Shown: positions 35,454 through 45,301, counted from the stretch's first letter. The stretch is DNA of 61,969 nucleotides from Frankia sp. AgB32 (GCF_023243045.1 NZ_JALKFX010000033.1:1-61969); one strand, 5' to 3'. Program-made: numbers and translations. The notes: a model not told the origin generated them from the sequence alone.

Positions 35454-36092
35454 ATGCGAGGTCGACGGTCCCGGTTCGCGACGGTGTCAGGGGTGGGAGT
35501 GGCACTGCTGCTGGCGGCGTGTGGCGGTTCGGCGGGCTCCGCCGGGAGCGGGGTCTCGCCGGCGGCGGGGAGCGCGGCCGTGGGCTCCGGGGCGCCGCCG
35601 ACCGGCGCGGCACCCGGCGGGACGGCAGCCGCCGGGGCGGCGTCGACAGGTGCCGGCGGCCCGACGGGCGCGGCGCCGCGCTGCGCGGCGGCGGATCTCG
35701 GGGTCGCGTTCGGGTCCGCGGGCGTGAGTACGGGGGACCAGCGGCAGCGGCCGATCATTCTGACGAACCGGGCGGGGCGCGGCTGCGCGGTGACCGGGTT
35801 CCCCGGTGTGCAGCTGATCGCCCGGGACGGGTCCGACTACTTCGACCTGGTCCGCTCGTCGATCGTGCGCCCGACGCGGATCGTGCTGGCACCGGGCGGC
35901 ACCGCCCGCGCCACGATGCGCTACATGCCGGCGCCGCCCGGCGAGACGGGCGCCTACGACGTGGTGCGCGTCGTCGTCACCGTGCCGGACGCCACCACGT
36001 CGACGTCGCTGCCCTGGGACGGCGGCCCGGTGTCCGACCAGTCCGGCGCCACCCACCCGGGGACCTACATCGAGGCGCTCACCGCCGGCTGA
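35454..36092 (+). CDS. DUF4232-type lipoprotein
   Basis: The 212-residue protein has a lipoprotein signal peptide (VALLLAACGG, lipobox Cys at residue 23), a 50-residue Gly/Ala/Thr-rich linker, and a C-terminal beta-sandwich with AADLGVAFGS, PIILTNRAGRGCAVTGFPGV and LIARDG. This is the DUF4232 pattern of actinobacterial surface lipoproteins, whose function is unknown. ATG 35454 places the positive n-region (MRGRRSR) directly before the hydrophobic core. The gene is monocistronic by context. Confidence 0.75.
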   Translation: MRGRRSRFATVSGVGVALLLAACGGSAGSAGSGVSPAAGSAAVGSGAPPTGAAPGGTAAAGAASTGAGGPTGAAPRCAAADLGVAFGSAGVSTGDQRQRPIILTNRAGRGCAVTGFPGVQLIARDGSDYFDLVRSSIVRPTRIVLAPGGTARATMRYMPAPPGETGAYDVVRVVVTVPDATTSTSLPWDGGPVSDQSGATHPGTYIEALTAG

Positions 36093-36740
36093 ACCCAACC
36101 GCGCCAGCGCGCGAGGCCCGAACGCGGTGTGCCGTTCCGGTGGGCGGCATTCATCGACCCACCGCTGCACTGCCCGTCCACGGTGAGACGTCTGTCACGC
36201 GCCCGGACGGGAATCGTCACATGGACATCCGTGACAACGGATATCCGGGCAGGGGCGGGGGGGGGGGGGGGGGGGGGCCGCGCCCGGGGGGGGGGGGGGG
36301 GGGGGGGGGGGCGCGGGGGGGGCGCCCCCCCCCCCCCCCCGGGCGGTCGCGGCGCCGGTTCGGCGCGGCTTGCGGCCGCAACCGTTGCACATTTGTATGG
36401 CAAATATTTCAGGTTGATGCCGCGGTGCTCTCGGCGGGTCAACATTACGATCCGTCGATCTTCCGAAGGTTATTGGGGCGGGCCGGCTCCAGCCGTGGTC
36501 GCTGGACCTTCCGCCAACGTCATGAGATTGTGTGGTGGACAGTGGAAATGCACCTCCCGGGGTGAGAGATGCGCCCGTCGCCGTGCTTCCTCCAGGTGAA
36601 AGGCCGAGGTGGAGGCGTAGCGCGTGGGCGCTTCCCGTGGCGGTGACCGCCGTCGTGGCCAGAACCTGCGTCAACGCTGATGGTGTCAGCCCGACCGTCC
36701 TCGGTGCATACCTTCGTGGCTCGGTGCGCGCTGAATCGCG
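36093..36740. other. Intergenic region with homopolymer block
   Basis: No gene. The centre is the G/C homopolymer block at 36257-36340. To its right, 36380-36470 is relatively AT-rich and may hold the promoter of the LuxR-type gene (TACGAT at about 36445 resembles a -10 box), but no matching -35 is clear. Confidence 0.4.
36257..36340. repeat. Extreme G/C homopolymer block
   Basis: The plus strand has runs of 21 G (36257-36277), 26 G (36286-36311), 8 G (36315-36322) and 16 C (36325-36340), separated by short CG-rich spacers. The G and C runs could pair as a hairpin, and the G runs could form quadruplexes. Runs this long are very rare in a finished bacterial sequence and could be a sequencing or assembly artefact. 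Confidence 0.9.
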
Positions 36741-36748
36741 GGAGGTGA

Positions 36749-38092
36749 GTGGGAGTGAATCCGGTAATGAGGCCCCTTCAGTGTGCGGCGGTGGACCCGT
36801 CCCAGCGAACCAAGTATCCTCCCAACTCCGCGAGAGCGCTGGCTGCTGCTGAACCAGGCCGATTGCCCGGATACCTGCCGGGACTTAAACCGGGCCCGAG
36901 CGCGGCGCAGTGGTCCCGGTCGGCGGGGCCGCGGGACGCGCTCGGCATAATCACCATGGTCTTCCAGGGGAACGGTCGGTCCGACGTCATTCATCGCGCC
37001 GACGCACTGCTGAGAAAGGATGACTTCCGGCGCGACCCGGAATGCGTCTGGCTCGGCCTGCTCGCGTTGACCTACGCGGACAGTCCGGCGTCCATCGACT
37101 ACCACCTCGATTCCGCCGCGAGATCCGCCCGAGGGCAGGATCCACGCCGCCACCATCAGATCATCATGCTGGCGCGGGCGCATGCGGTGCTGCTGTCCGG
37201 CAACGCGAGCCGGGCTCGGCTGCTGCTGGAGACCCTGCTGCGCCAGGTGCCGCCGCGGCCGTTGCTGCTCCTGGCCGCCGCCTGGCTGGTCGAGGCACAG
37301 ATCGAGCTCGGCGCGCTCGATCGGGCGCACCAGGTTCTCGCCAGTTACGACCAGGCCGGCGCGGCCGACGGCGAAGGGCTGGACTGCCCGCACCTGCTGG
37401 CCGCGCGGGGCGCGCTGCACCTGGCCGCGGGGCGCTACCGCCAGGGCATCGACGACTACCGTGCCTGCGGAAAGCTGCTGACCTCGCTGAACGTGCAGAA
37501 TCCCGCCGTCATACCGTGGCGTTCGCGGGCCGTGCCGGCGGCGCTCGCGCTCGGCCGCGTCGACCTCGCCGTGGCGCTGGCCGAGAACGAGCTGGCCGCG
37601 GCGCGGGTGTGGGGTGCGCCGCGGGCGGTGGGCCGGGCGCTGCATGTGCTCGCGCTCGCCCAGCGCGGCTGCGACCCGGCCGTGCTGCTGGAGGAGTCGG
37701 CCGAGCTGCTCGCCCTCGCGCAGGCGTCCGCCGAGCAGGTCCGGGTGCTGCATGAGCTGAGCCGCGTGCAGGCCGCGCGGGGCCAGCGGGCGGCCGCCCG
37801 GAACTCCCTCGACACCGCGCTCGCGCTCGCCCGGGACTGCCGCAACCCGCTGTGGGTGCACCGGCTGGAGGGAGCCCGGCGCCAGCTCGACGGCGCGGCC
37901 GCACCGGTGCGGCTGACCAGGCAGGAGCGTCGGATCGCCCGCCTGGCCTGCGCGGGAAACACCAACCGACTAATCGCGGCCGAACTCTTCCTGACTGTGC
38001 GCACAGTGGAGTTCCACCTCTCCAACGTGTACCGCAAGCTCGGCATCAGCGGACGTCGGGAGCTTCGCGCCGCGCTGGGCACAGTCGACTGA
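36749..38092 (+). CDS. LuxR-family cluster regulator with TPR-like body
   Basis: The 447-residue protein has about 370 residues of helical TPR-like repeats and a C-terminal LuxR/GerE DNA-binding domain (LTRQERRIARLACAGNTNRL ... VRTVEFHLSNVYRKLGISGR). It lacks the N-terminal ATPase of full-length LAL/MalT regulators, so it is a shortened member. It is the first gene of the polyketide region and probably activates the biosynthetic operon. The start is GTG 36749 or GTG 36755; GGAGG at 36741-36745 favours the second by spacing. Two hairpins follow the stop, so it has its own transcript. Confidence 0.8.
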   Translation: MGVNPVMRPLQCAAVDPSQRTKYPPNSARALAAAEPGRLPGYLPGLKPGPSAAQWSRSAGPRDALGIITMVFQGNGRSDVIHRADALLRKDDFRRDPECVWLGLLALTYADSPASIDYHLDSAARSARGQDPRRHHQIIMLARAHAVLLSGNASRARLLLETLLRQVPPRPLLLLAAAWLVEAQIELGALDRAHQVLASYDQAGAADGEGLDCPHLLAARGALHLAAGRYRQGIDDYRACGKLLTSLNVQNPAVIPWRSRAVPAALALGRVDLAVALAENELAAARVWGAPRAVGRALHVLALAQRGCDPAVLLEESAELLALAQASAEQVRVLHELSRVQAARGQRAAARNSLDTALALARDCRNPLWVHRLEGARRQLDGAAAPVRLTRQERRIARLACAGNTNRLIAAELFLTVRTVEFHLSNVYRKLGISGRRELRAALGTVD

Positions 38093-38398
38093 AAATGCCA
38101 GGCGGCGCAGCTGCGCCGCGCACGGCCCGGCTCTCCTCGGAGGGGCGGGCCGTCGTTATTTCCGCCAGCGCTCTCCTGGATGATCGAACACGGAATACCA
38201 TGGCCGCCAGCCGTTTCCTACGGATGGACCACAGGTTTCATATCGTGATCTTGATGTGTGGCCGGCGTCATGCGAGAGTTGTTTCAGACGGCTTCCCGAA
38301 GCGGTGGCCACGATCATTCCGGGAATCTCCCCAGCTAGTTCACTTGGCAGGTCGGCAGCCGTTAACAGGCGTGCGGTGTCGGCGGGAAGGGTGCAGCG
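38093..38398 (+). other. Terminator and leader region of the polyketide operon
   Basis: The left part holds the terminator hairpins of the regulator gene. The remainder is relatively AT-rich (38160-38300) and should contain the promoter of the biosynthetic operon, but I see no clear consensus pair. Confidence 0.4.
38102..38160 (+). terminator. Double hairpin terminator after the LuxR gene
   Basis: A perfect 18 bp palindrome (GCGGCGCAGCTGCGCCGC, 38102-38119) is followed by a second stem (GGCCCG at 38124 pairing with CGGGCC at 38146-38151) and then a T-rich end (GTTATTT). Together they make a convincing end of transcription 10 nt after the stop codon. Confidence 0.6.
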
Positions 38399-38899
38399 TT
38401 GACCGTTCAGGAGCAGGGGAACGACCTCGTCGCGCAGATTAAGGAGCTGACCGCGCGAGTCGAGCTGCTTTCGACCGTGCGGGAGATTACCGCGCTACGA
38501 CACGCGCTGCCCCGTCGCATCAACGAAAACCGGTGGGACGAGGTGGGCGAGCTGTTCAGCGAGAACGCCCGCCTCGACTATGCCCACCTGGGCCAGGCGG
38601 CTGGCCGCGAGGAGATCCAGCGGTACTTCTCCGGGTTGCCGGCGATGATCGAGGAGAACAGTCCCGCCGCACACGTCATGGTGAAGCAGTTCGTGCACGC
38701 GCACGACGTCGAGGTGCAGGCGGAGACGGCGACCGGGGTGTCCTTCTTCGAGGAGAAGGTCGTCTTCGACAGCGAGAGCTCCTTCGTCGCCGGCAAGTTC
38801 ACCGACGCCTACGCCCGCGAGCACGGCCGCTGGCTGTTCTCCCACATCCGGCTCGAGCTGTTCTGGGTCATTCCGTACCAGCGCGGCTGGGAGCGCTGA
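38399..38899 (+). CDS. SnoaL-like (NTF2-fold) protein, first copy
   Basis: The 166-residue protein has an N-terminal helix, RRINENRWDEVGELFSENAR and LDYAHLGQAAGREEIQRYF, then VKQFVHAHDVEVQAETATGV and RWLFSHIRLELFWVIPYQRGW: the SnoaL_4/NTF2 cone fold. In aromatic polyketide pathways such proteins act as cyclases, hydroxylases or ring-modifying enzymes. Three copies occur in this cluster. The TTG start follows GGGAAGG at 38384-38390. It is the first biosynthetic gene of the long operon; its specific step cannot be told from sequence. Confidence 0.7.
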   Translation: MTVQEQGNDLVAQIKELTARVELLSTVREITALRHALPRRINENRWDEVGELFSENARLDYAHLGQAAGREEIQRYFSGLPAMIEENSPAAHVMVKQFVHAHDVEVQAETATGVSFFEEKVVFDSESSFVAGKFTDAYAREHGRWLFSHIRLELFWVIPYQRGWER

Positions 38900-38937
38900 G
38901 GCACCGACCGCCCGGCGGACGAGGAGGAGATCACGAC

Positions 38938-39363
38938 ATGCTCCAGCAGAACACCACCAAGCGCATCGGCTACTGGTTTCTCCACCTGCACGAACGCTTC
39001 GAGGAGGGGACCGCGACGGCGCTGCGCGACGAGCGGCTGACCCGGCGGCAGTGGCAGATCCTGCACGCGCTGGCCATCGGCGTCGACTCCGTCGCCGCGC
39101 TGGACGCGGCGTTCGCCCCGTTCCTGCGGGTGGACGGGGTGGCGACGTACCAGCCGATCGTCGACGAGCTGACCGGCCGCGGCTGGGCCACGACCGAAGC
39201 CGGCCGGACCACGCTGACCCCGGCCGGCAGCGCCGCGCACGACCGGGCCGACGTGCTGGTCGAAGCACACGCCGCGCACTCGCTGCGGGGGATCGACGAG
39301 GAGGAGTTCGCCCTCGCCAACGCGGTCCTCGCGCGGATCTCCGACAACCTCGACGACGCATGA
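38938..39363 (+). CDS. MarR-family regulator
   Basis: The 141-residue protein has the MarR winged-helix order: RLTRRQWQILHALAIGVDSV, VATYQPIVDELTGRGWATTE and RTTLTPAGSAAHDRADVLVE, with dimerising helices at both ends. MarR proteins bind short palindromes and release them on binding phenolic ligands, so the polyketide or an intermediate may be the signal. ATG 38938 follows GAGGAGATC. The gene overlaps the next one by 4 bp (ATGA), an unusual place for a regulator inside a biosynthetic operon. Confidence 0.75.
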   Translation: MLQQNTTKRIGYWFLHLHERFEEGTATALRDERLTRRQWQILHALAIGVDSVAALDAAFAPFLRVDGVATYQPIVDELTGRGWATTEAGRTTLTPAGSAAHDRADVLVEAHAAHSLRGIDEEEFALANAVLARISDNLDDA

Positions 39364-40592
39364 CGACGCTGGCGGAAGGGGAGCCGACCGTGCCCGAGAC
39401 CATTCCCGACCGGGCGGAACTCGTCGAAAGAGCCGCGAAGCTCGTCCCGCTGCTGCGCTCGCGCGGCCCGTGGATCGACGACAACCGCCGCCTTCCCGAC
39501 GACGTCGTGCGTGCCCTGGAGGAGTCCGGCCTGCTGCGCATGGCCGTGCCGGTGCAGTACGGCGGCTACGAGTCGGACGTGCGGACGTTCGTCGACGTGC
39601 TCGCGGAGATCGCGACGGGCAACGGCTCGGCCGCGTTCTGCCTGTCGGTGTACAGCGCGTTGACGTGGATGGCGGGGTTGTGGCCCGACCAGGCGCTCGA
39701 CGAGGTGTTCACCCGTCCTGACGTACGGGTGACCGGGACCACCGCGGCCACCGGAACCGCCCGGACGACCGAGGGCGGCTACCTGCTCAGCGGCCGGTGG
39801 ACCTTCAACAGCGGCATCCTGCACGCGCAGTGGAAGATCTGCGTCGCGATGCCCACAGGCGGGGACGGGGGCGGGGACGGCGACGACCCCGCCGCGGCCC
39901 TGCCGGTCTTCGCGCTGGTGCCGGTCGGCGATCTGCAGATCGTGGACGACTGGTACACCAGCGGGCTGGAAGGCTCGGGCAGCGTCACCACGGTGGCGCA
40001 GGAGGTGTTCGTCCCCAGCCACCGGGTGATCACCGGAGCCGACTTCTACCAGAACCGGATCAGGTCGACGGTCAACGCGAGCAAGCCGGCCTACGCGGTA
40101 CCGATCCTGGTGACCACGAACGCGATCCAGATCGGCCAGCTCGTCGGCGCCGGCCGGGCGGCACTGGCCGCCTTCCTGGAGCGGCTGCCCGGGCGCCCCC
40201 TGACCTACACCGACCACGCCAGCCAGCGCGACGCCGCCGTCACCCACCTCCAGGTCGGCGAGGCGGCGCTGCTGATCGAGGACGCCGAGCACCGGGCGCG
40301 GCGGTTCGCCGAGTCGATCACCGACAAGGTGGCCCGGGCCGAGGCGTGGACCACGGCCGAGCGGGTCTCCGCCCGGGTCCAGATCGGCTGGGTCGCCCGC
40401 CAGGTCAGGGAGGCGGTGCGGATCCTCGCCGACGCCAGCGGCGGCTCCTCGGTCCACCGCCACGTCCCGATCTCGCGGATCCACCGGGACACCACCGCCG
40501 CCGCCCTGCACGCGATGATCACGCCGAGCACGAACATCGAGCTCTACGGCCGGTCGCTGTGCGGCCTCAAGCCGAACTCCGTCTACCTCTGA
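39360..40592 (+). CDS. ActVA-ORF5-like flavin hydroxylase (acyl-CoA dehydrogenase fold)
   Basis: The 410-residue enzyme has the acyl-CoA dehydrogenase/HpaB-type fold: DDVVRALEESGLLRMAVPVQ, then the beta domain GTARTTEGGYLLSGRWTFNS, VFVPSHRVI, and a C-terminal helical half with DASGGSSVHRHVPISRIHRD. It resembles the oxygenase parts of two-component flavin monooxygenases in aromatic polyketide pathways (ActVA-ORF5, and the NcnH and HsaA types), which hydroxylate phenolic rings using reduced flavin from a separate reductase. No reductase gene is visible in the window, so one must be supplied from elsewhere. ATG 39360 overlaps the MarR stop. Confidence 0.75.
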   Translation: MTTLAEGEPTVPETIPDRAELVERAAKLVPLLRSRGPWIDDNRRLPDDVVRALEESGLLRMAVPVQYGGYESDVRTFVDVLAEIATGNGSAAFCLSVYSALTWMAGLWPDQALDEVFTRPDVRVTGTTAATGTARTTEGGYLLSGRWTFNSGILHAQWKICVAMPTGGDGGGDGDDPAAALPVFALVPVGDLQIVDDWYTSGLEGSGSVTTVAQEVFVPSHRVITGADFYQNRIRSTVNASKPAYAVPILVTTNAIQIGQLVGAGRAALAAFLERLPGRPLTYTDHASQRDAAVTHLQVGEAALLIEDAEHRARRFAESITDKVARAEAWTTAERVSARVQIGWVARQVREAVRILADASGGSSVHRHVPISRIHRDTTAAALHAMITPSTNIELYGRSLCGLKPNSVYL

Positions 40593-40646
40593 CCCCCCGC
40601 GAGTTCCGCGGGCCCACCGCGGCCAGACGAGATCCAGGAGTCACGC

Positions 40647-42131
40647 ATGGACACTTCCGTCGTCGTCGTGGGCGCCGGTCCGACGGGCCTGATGCTGGCA
40701 GCGGAGCTGCGGCTGGGCGGTGCCGAGGTGGTGCTGCTGGAACGGCTGCCGGAACCGACCGGTGAGTCCCGGGGCATCGGTTTCACCCTGCGCACCATGG
40801 AGATCTTCGATCAGCGTGGGCTGCTGCCCCGGTTCGGCGAGCTGGCCACGAGCACGGCCGGTCACTTCGGGGGCATCCCGCTGGATCTTGGCGTGCTGGG
40901 CGCGACGCACGAGGCCGCGCGCACCGTGCCCCAGTCGACCACCGAGGCGGTGCTGGCGGCGCGGGCCAGCGAGCTGGGCGTGCGGATCCTGCGCGGACGG
41001 ACCGTCACCGGCGTCGAGCAGGGCGACGATCACGTCACCGTCACCACCGCCGAGGGCACGACCGTCACCGCGCGCTACCTCGTGGGCTGCGATGGCGGGC
41101 GCAGCGTCGTGCGCAACGCCGCCGGGTTCGACTTCCCCGGCACCCCGGCCACGACCGAGCTGTTCCTCGCCGACCTGCGCGGGGTGGACCTGCCGCCCCG
41201 GATGAGCGCGCAGCAGGTGCCGGGCGGCATGGTCATGACGGCGAAGCTGCCCGGCGGAGTGCACCGCATCATCGTCGGCGAACGCGGGGTGCCGCCGCGC
41301 CGGCGCACCGGCCCGCCGGCGTTCGCCGAGGTCGCCGACCTGTGGAAGCGGCTCACCGGCATCGACGTCGCGCAGGCCGAACCCGTGTGGGTCAGCGCGT
41401 TCGGCGACGCCGCCCGCCTGGTCACCGAGTACCGCCGCGGCCGGGTGCTGCTCGCGGGCGACGCCGCGCACGTGCACCTGCCCGCCGGCGGCCAGGGCAT
41501 GAACACCGGCATCCAGGACGCGCTCAACCTCGGCTGGAAACTCGCCGCGGTGGTGCGCGCGACGGCGCCGGAGGCGCTGCTGGACACCTACCACGACGAG
41601 CGGCACGAGGTCGGCCGTCGGCTGCTCGCCAACACCCGGGCGCAGGGCCTGCTCATCCTCGGCGGGGAGGAGGTCGCGCCGCTGCGTGAGGTCCTCACGG
41701 AGCTCGCCGACCATCCGGAGGTGGCGCGTGACCTCGCGGCGCGGGCGAGCGGGCTGGACGTCCGCTACCCGGCCGCCGGCGACAGCCCGCTGCTCGGCGC
41801 GCGGATCCCGCAGCTCGCGCTGACCCGCGCCGGGCGCGACACGACGGTCTTCGAGCTGCTGCGCGGCGGCCGCGGAGTCCTGCTCGACCTGGCGGACAAC
41901 GCGCGGCTGCGGGCCCGGGCCGAGGGTTGGCGCGAGCAGGTCGCCGTGGTCACCGCCGAGGTGCGCGCGGCGGCGGACACCCGTCGCCTCGACGGCACGA
42001 CAGCGGTGCTCCTGCGCCCGGACGGCTACGTCGCCTGGGCGGCTCCCGGCAGCTACCAGGACCTTCCGACGGCGCTGCGCCGCTGGTTCGGACCTGGTCG
42101 CGGCACCGGGCGCCCTGCGCCCCTGGACTGA
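40647..42131 (+). CDS. FAD-dependent aromatic monooxygenase (UrdE/PgaE-type)
   Basis: The 494-residue class A flavoprotein has [19 protein letters not shown] (dinucleotide motif at the N-terminus), [11 protein letters not shown] (DG motif), and [20 protein letters not shown] with [16 protein letters not shown] (GD motif), then a C-terminal thioredoxin-like domain. This is the PHBH-fold of polyketide hydroxylases such as RdmE and PgaE. Its position directly before the TcmI-type cyclase and the minimal PKS matches urdE/lanE/pgaE in angucycline clusters, where the enzyme hydroxylates C-12 to start quinone formation. Substrate assignment is by synteny and remains to be shown. Confidence 0.8.
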   Translation: MDTSVVVVGAGPTGLMLAAELRLGGAEVVLLERLPEPTGESRGIGFTLRTMEIFDQRGLLPRFGELATSTAGHFGGIPLDLGVLGATHEAARTVPQSTTEAVLAARASELGVRILRGRTVTGVEQGDDHVTVTTAEGTTVTARYLVGCDGGRSVVRNAAGFDFPGTPATTELFLADLRGVDLPPRMSAQQVPGGMVMTAKLPGGVHRIIVGERGVPPRRRTGPPAFAEVADLWKRLTGIDVAQAEPVWVSAFGDAARLVTEYRRGRVLLAGDAAHVHLPAGGQGMNTGIQDALNLGWKLAAVVRATAPEALLDTYHDERHEVGRRLLANTRAQGLLILGGEEVAPLREVLTELADHPEVARDLAARASGLDVRYPAAGDSPLLGARIPQLALTRAGRDTTVFELLRGGRGVLLDLADNARLRARAEGWREQVAVVTAEVRAAADTRRLDGTTAVLLRPDGYVAWAAPGSYQDLPTALRRWFGPGRGTGRPAPLD

Positions 42132-42172
42132 GACCACCCGGGACCGAGACACGGACGAGACGAAGGGAAGCC

Positions 42173-42499
42173 ATGCACAGCACACTGATCGTGGCCAGGA
42201 TCGCGCCCGGTTCGACCGACAGCGTGGCCGGGCTGTTCGAGGAGTTCGACGGTGGGCAGACGCCGCACCGGATGGGCACCCGTCGGCGTCAGCTCTTCGA
42301 GTACGGCGGGCTCTACTTCCATCTCCAGGACTTCGACGCGGACGACGGCGGCGAGCGGATCGAACAGGCGAAGACCGACCCGGCGTTCATCAAGATCAGC
42401 AACGACCTCAAGGCCCACATCGAGGCCTACGACCCGAGCACCTGGCGGTCACCGGCGGACGCCCTCGCGACCCGGTTCTACTCCTGGAGCGCCCGGTGA
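42173..42499 (+). CDS. TcmI-family polyketide cyclase (UrdF-type)
   Basis: The 108-residue protein has the TcmI ferredoxin-like fold: [42 protein letters not shown] and [19 protein letters not shown], the last being a hallmark of these cyclases. In angucycline pathways this enzyme (UrdF, JadI) with the didomain aromatase closes the angular fourth ring. Its stop overlaps the KSalpha start (GTGA), so the two are made together. The start is ATG 42173, with AAGGGAAG upstream. Confidence 0.85.
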   Translation: MHSTLIVARIAPGSTDSVAGLFEEFDGGQTPHRMGTRRRQLFEYGGLYFHLQDFDADDGGERIEQAKTDPAFIKISNDLKAHIEAYDPSTWRSPADALATRFYSWSAR

Positions 42500-43773
42500 G
42501 CCCGGCGCGGCGCCGGGTCGTCATCACCGGGGTCGGGGTGCTCGCCCCCGGCGGGGTCGGCGTGAAGAACTTCTGGCAGCTTCTCGCCGACGGGCGCACC
42601 GCCACCCGCCGCATCTCCCTGTTCGACCCGAGCCCGTTCCGCTCCCAGGTCGCCGCGGAGGTGGACTTCGACCCCGAGCTCGCCGGCCTGAGCCCGCAGC
42701 AGGTGCGTCGGATGGACCGCGCGGCGCAGTTCGCGGTCGTCGCGGCCCGGGAGGCCGTCGCCGACAGCGGCCTGGAGTTCGCCGCGCTCGCCGCGGAGCG
42801 CACCGGCGTCACGATCGGCACCGCCGTCGGCGCGACGATGGGCCTGGACCAGGAGTACCGCACGGTCAGCGACGGGGGCCGGCTCGACCTGGTCGACCAC
42901 ACCTACGCCGTCCCGCACCTGTACGGCTACCTGGTGCCGAGCTCGTTCGCGACCGAGGTGGCCTGGGCGGTCGGCGCGGAAGGCCCGTGCACCGTGGTGT
43001 CGACCGGCTGCACCTCGGGGCTCGACGCGGTCGGGCACGCGGCGCAGGTGCTGCGCGAGGGCGCCGCCGAGGTGATGGTCGCCGGCGCCACCGACGCCCC
43101 CATCTCGCCCATCACCGTCGCCTGCTTCGACGCCATCAAGGCGACGACCCCCCGCAACGACGACCCGCAGCACGCCTCGCGCCCCTTCGACGCCAGCCGC
43201 AACGGGTTCGTCCTCGGCGAGGGCGCCGCCGTGTTCGTCCTGGAGGAGCTCACCAGTGCCCAGCGCCGGGGCGCCCGCATCTACGCCGAGGTGGCGGGCC
43301 ACGCGAGCCGTTCGAACGCCTTCCACATGACCGGGCTGCGGCCCGACGGCCGGGAGATGGCCGAGGCCATCCGGGTCGCGCTCGACGAGGCCCGGGTGGC
43401 CGGCACCGACGTCGACTACATCAACGCCCACGGCTCCGGCACCAAGCAGAACGACCGCCACGAGACCGCGGCGTTCAAGCGCAGCCTGGGCGAGCACGCC
43501 TACCGCACCCCGGTGAGCTCGATCAAGTCGATGGTCGGCCATTCGCTCGGCGCCATCGGCTCGATCGAGATCGCGGCGTCGGTGCTGGCCCTGACCAACG
43601 ACGTGGTGCCGCCGACGGCGAACCTGCACACCGCCGACCCCGAGTGCGATCTCGACTATGTTCCGTTGACGGCCCGTGACCACCGCGTCGACGTGGTGTT
43701 GTCGGTGGGCAGCGGGTTCGGCGGGTTCCAGAGCGCCATGGTGCTCACCGATCCCTTCCGGTGGCGAGCATGA
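42496..43773 (+). CDS. Type II PKS ketosynthase alpha (KSalpha)
   Basis: The 425-residue ketosynthase has an intact active site: Cys172 in [10 protein letters not shown], His312 in [11 protein letters not shown], and Lys344 with His349 in [13 protein letters not shown]. It condenses malonyl-ACP units with its partner CLF and the ACP to build the poly-beta-ketone chain. The sequence has the usual N-terminal [18 protein letters not shown] 42496 overlaps the cyclase stop, and its own stop overlaps the CLF start (ATGA). The position matches urdA/lanA/pgaA. Confidence 0.95.
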   Translation: MSPARRRVVITGVGVLAPGGVGVKNFWQLLADGRTATRRISLFDPSPFRSQVAAEVDFDPELAGLSPQQVRRMDRAAQFAVVAAREAVADSGLEFAALAAERTGVTIGTAVGATMGLDQEYRTVSDGGRLDLVDHTYAVPHLYGYLVPSSFATEVAWAVGAEGPCTVVSTGCTSGLDAVGHAAQVLREGAAEVMVAGATDAPISPITVACFDAIKATTPRNDDPQHASRPFDASRNGFVLGEGAAVFVLEELTSAQRRGARIYAEVAGHASRSNAFHMTGLRPDGREMAEAIRVALDEARVAGTDVDYINAHGSGTKQNDRHETAAFKRSLGEHAYRTPVSSIKSMVGHSLGAIGSIEIAASVLALTNDVVPPTANLHTADPECDLDYVPLTARDHRVDVVLSVGSGFGGFQSAMVLTDPFRWRA

Positions 43774-45026
43774 GCAGAGCGGTCGTCACCGGGCTCGGCG
43801 TCGCCGCCCCGACCGGACTCGGCGTCGAGCGGTACTGGGCCGCCACGATCGCGGGCCACCGCGGCATCCGTCGCCTCACCCGGTTCGATCCGTCGAGCTA
43901 TCCCGCCGGGCTGGCCGGGGAGATCGAGGGCTTCGACGCGGCGGAGCACCTGCCGAGCCGGCTGCTGCCGCAGACCGACCGGATGACCCGCATCGCGCTG
44001 GTGAGCGCGGACTGGGCCCTCGCCGACGCGGGGGTGCGCCCGGAGGAGCTCGCGGAGTACGACGGCAGTGTCATCACCGCGAGCCACTCGGGCGGGTTCG
44101 AGTTCGGTCAGAACGAGCTGCGGGCACTGTGGAACCGGGGCGGCCAGTACGTCAGCGCCTACCAGTCGTTCGCCTGGTTCTACGCGGTCAACAGCGGCCA
44201 GATCTCGATTCGCAACGGTCTGCGCGGGCCGTGCAGCGTGGTGGTGAGCGACACCGCCGGCGGCCTGGACGCGCTCGCGCAGGCCCGCCGGGAGATCCGC
44301 CGCGGCACGCGGCTGGTCATCTCCGGCGCGGTGGACGCGTCGCTGTGCCCGTGGGGCTGGGTGGCGCAGCTCGCCGGCGGCCGGCTCAGTACCGCGGACG
44401 ACCCGGCCGGCGCCTACCTGCCCTTCGATGCCCGGGCCCGCGGCCACGTGCCGGGGGAGGGCGGCGCGCTGCTCGTCATCGAGGACGAGCGGCACGCGGT
44501 GGAGCGCTCGGCGCCGCGCATCTACGGCGAGATCGCGGGCCACGCGTCCACCATGGACCCGGCCCCGGGCGTGGACCGCCCGCCGGGGCTGCGGCGGGCG
44601 ATCGAGCTCGCGCTCGACGACGCCGGCCTCGCCCCGCCGGAGATCGACGTCGTGTTCGCCGACGCCGCCGGCCTGCCCGACCTCGACCGGGCCGAGGCGG
44701 ACGCGATCAACCAGGTGTTCGGCGCCGGCGGGGTCCCGGTGACCGCGCCGAAGACCGCGACGGGCCGGCTGTACTCCGGCGCCGGGCCCCTGGACGTCGC
44801 CGCGGCACTGCTGGCGCTGCGCGACGGGGTGATCCCGCCGACGATCGGCAGTTCGCCGGCGGCCGACTACGCACTCGATCTCGTCACCCGGACGCGGGCC
44901 GTCCCGCTGCGCGCGGCGCTCGTGCTGGCCAGAGGCGTCGGCGGCTTCAACTCCGCCGTCGTCGTGCGGCCGTTCGACCCCGGAACCGACCGAGCCACCC
45001 GGAACCGAGTGACCGGAACTGAATGA
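43770..45026 (+). CDS. Type II PKS chain length factor (KSbeta/CLF)
   Basis: The 418-residue KS-like partner of KSalpha lacks the catalytic Cys, as expected. At that position most CLFs carry Gln in a (E/D)QAGGLDA context; here it is Thr162 in [12 protein letters not shown], an unusual substitution. The rest ([60 protein letters not shown]) is a normal CLF. It sets chain length with KSalpha; angucycline-type enzymes make decaketides, but the tunnel residues cannot be judged by eye. ATG 43770 overlaps the KSalpha stop. Confidence 0.92.
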   Translation: MSRAVVTGLGVAAPTGLGVERYWAATIAGHRGIRRLTRFDPSSYPAGLAGEIEGFDAAEHLPSRLLPQTDRMTRIALVSADWALADAGVRPEELAEYDGSVITASHSGGFEFGQNELRALWNRGGQYVSAYQSFAWFYAVNSGQISIRNGLRGPCSVVVSDTAGGLDALAQARREIRRGTRLVISGAVDASLCPWGWVAQLAGGRLSTADDPAGAYLPFDARARGHVPGEGGALLVIEDERHAVERSAPRIYGEIAGHASTMDPAPGVDRPPGLRRAIELALDDAGLAPPEIDVVFADAAGLPDLDRAEADAINQVFGAGGVPVTAPKTATGRLYSGAGPLDVAAALLALRDGVIPPTIGSSPAADYALDLVTRTRAVPLRAALVLARGVGGFNSAVVVRPFDPGTDRATRNRVTGTE

Positions 45027-45037
45027 AAGGAAGAGCC

Positions 45038-45301
45038 ATGCCCACGGTGTTCACCCTCGACGACCTGCGGCGGATCCTGCGCGAGGGCTCCGGCGAAACG
45101 GATGACCTCGACGGCGACATCCTCGACCTCGAGTTCGAGTCCCTCGGCTACGAGTCGCTGGCGCTGCTGGAGACCACCAGCCGCATCGAACGCGAGTTCG
45201 GTGTCGTGCTGGACGACGAGGCGGTGGCCGGCGCCGCCACCCCGCGCGCGCTCGTCGAGCTCGTCAACACCCAGCTCGTCGCGGCCCCCCAGGCCGGCTG
45301 A
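45038..45301 (+). CDS. Type II PKS acyl carrier protein
   Basis: The 87-residue ACP has the phosphopantetheine Ser40 in LGYESLALLETTSRIE; most type II ACPs have Asp before this Ser, here it is Glu. The helical ends (FTLDDLRRILREGS; ATPRALVELVNTQL) are normal. It carries the growing poly-beta-ketone. An AAAGGAAG ribosome binding site lies 5-12 nt before ATG 45038. This is the third gene of the minimal PKS (urdC position). Confidence 0.95.
   Translation: MPTVFTLDDLRRILREGSGETDDLDGDILDLEFESLGYESLALLETTSRIEREFGVVLDDEAVAGAATPRALVELVNTQLVAAPQAG

Noticed and set aside
36129-36674. Gly- or Pro-rich proteins across the homopolymer block
   Set aside because: These frames exist only because the G and C runs contain no stop codons; they have no start context and no conserved sequence.
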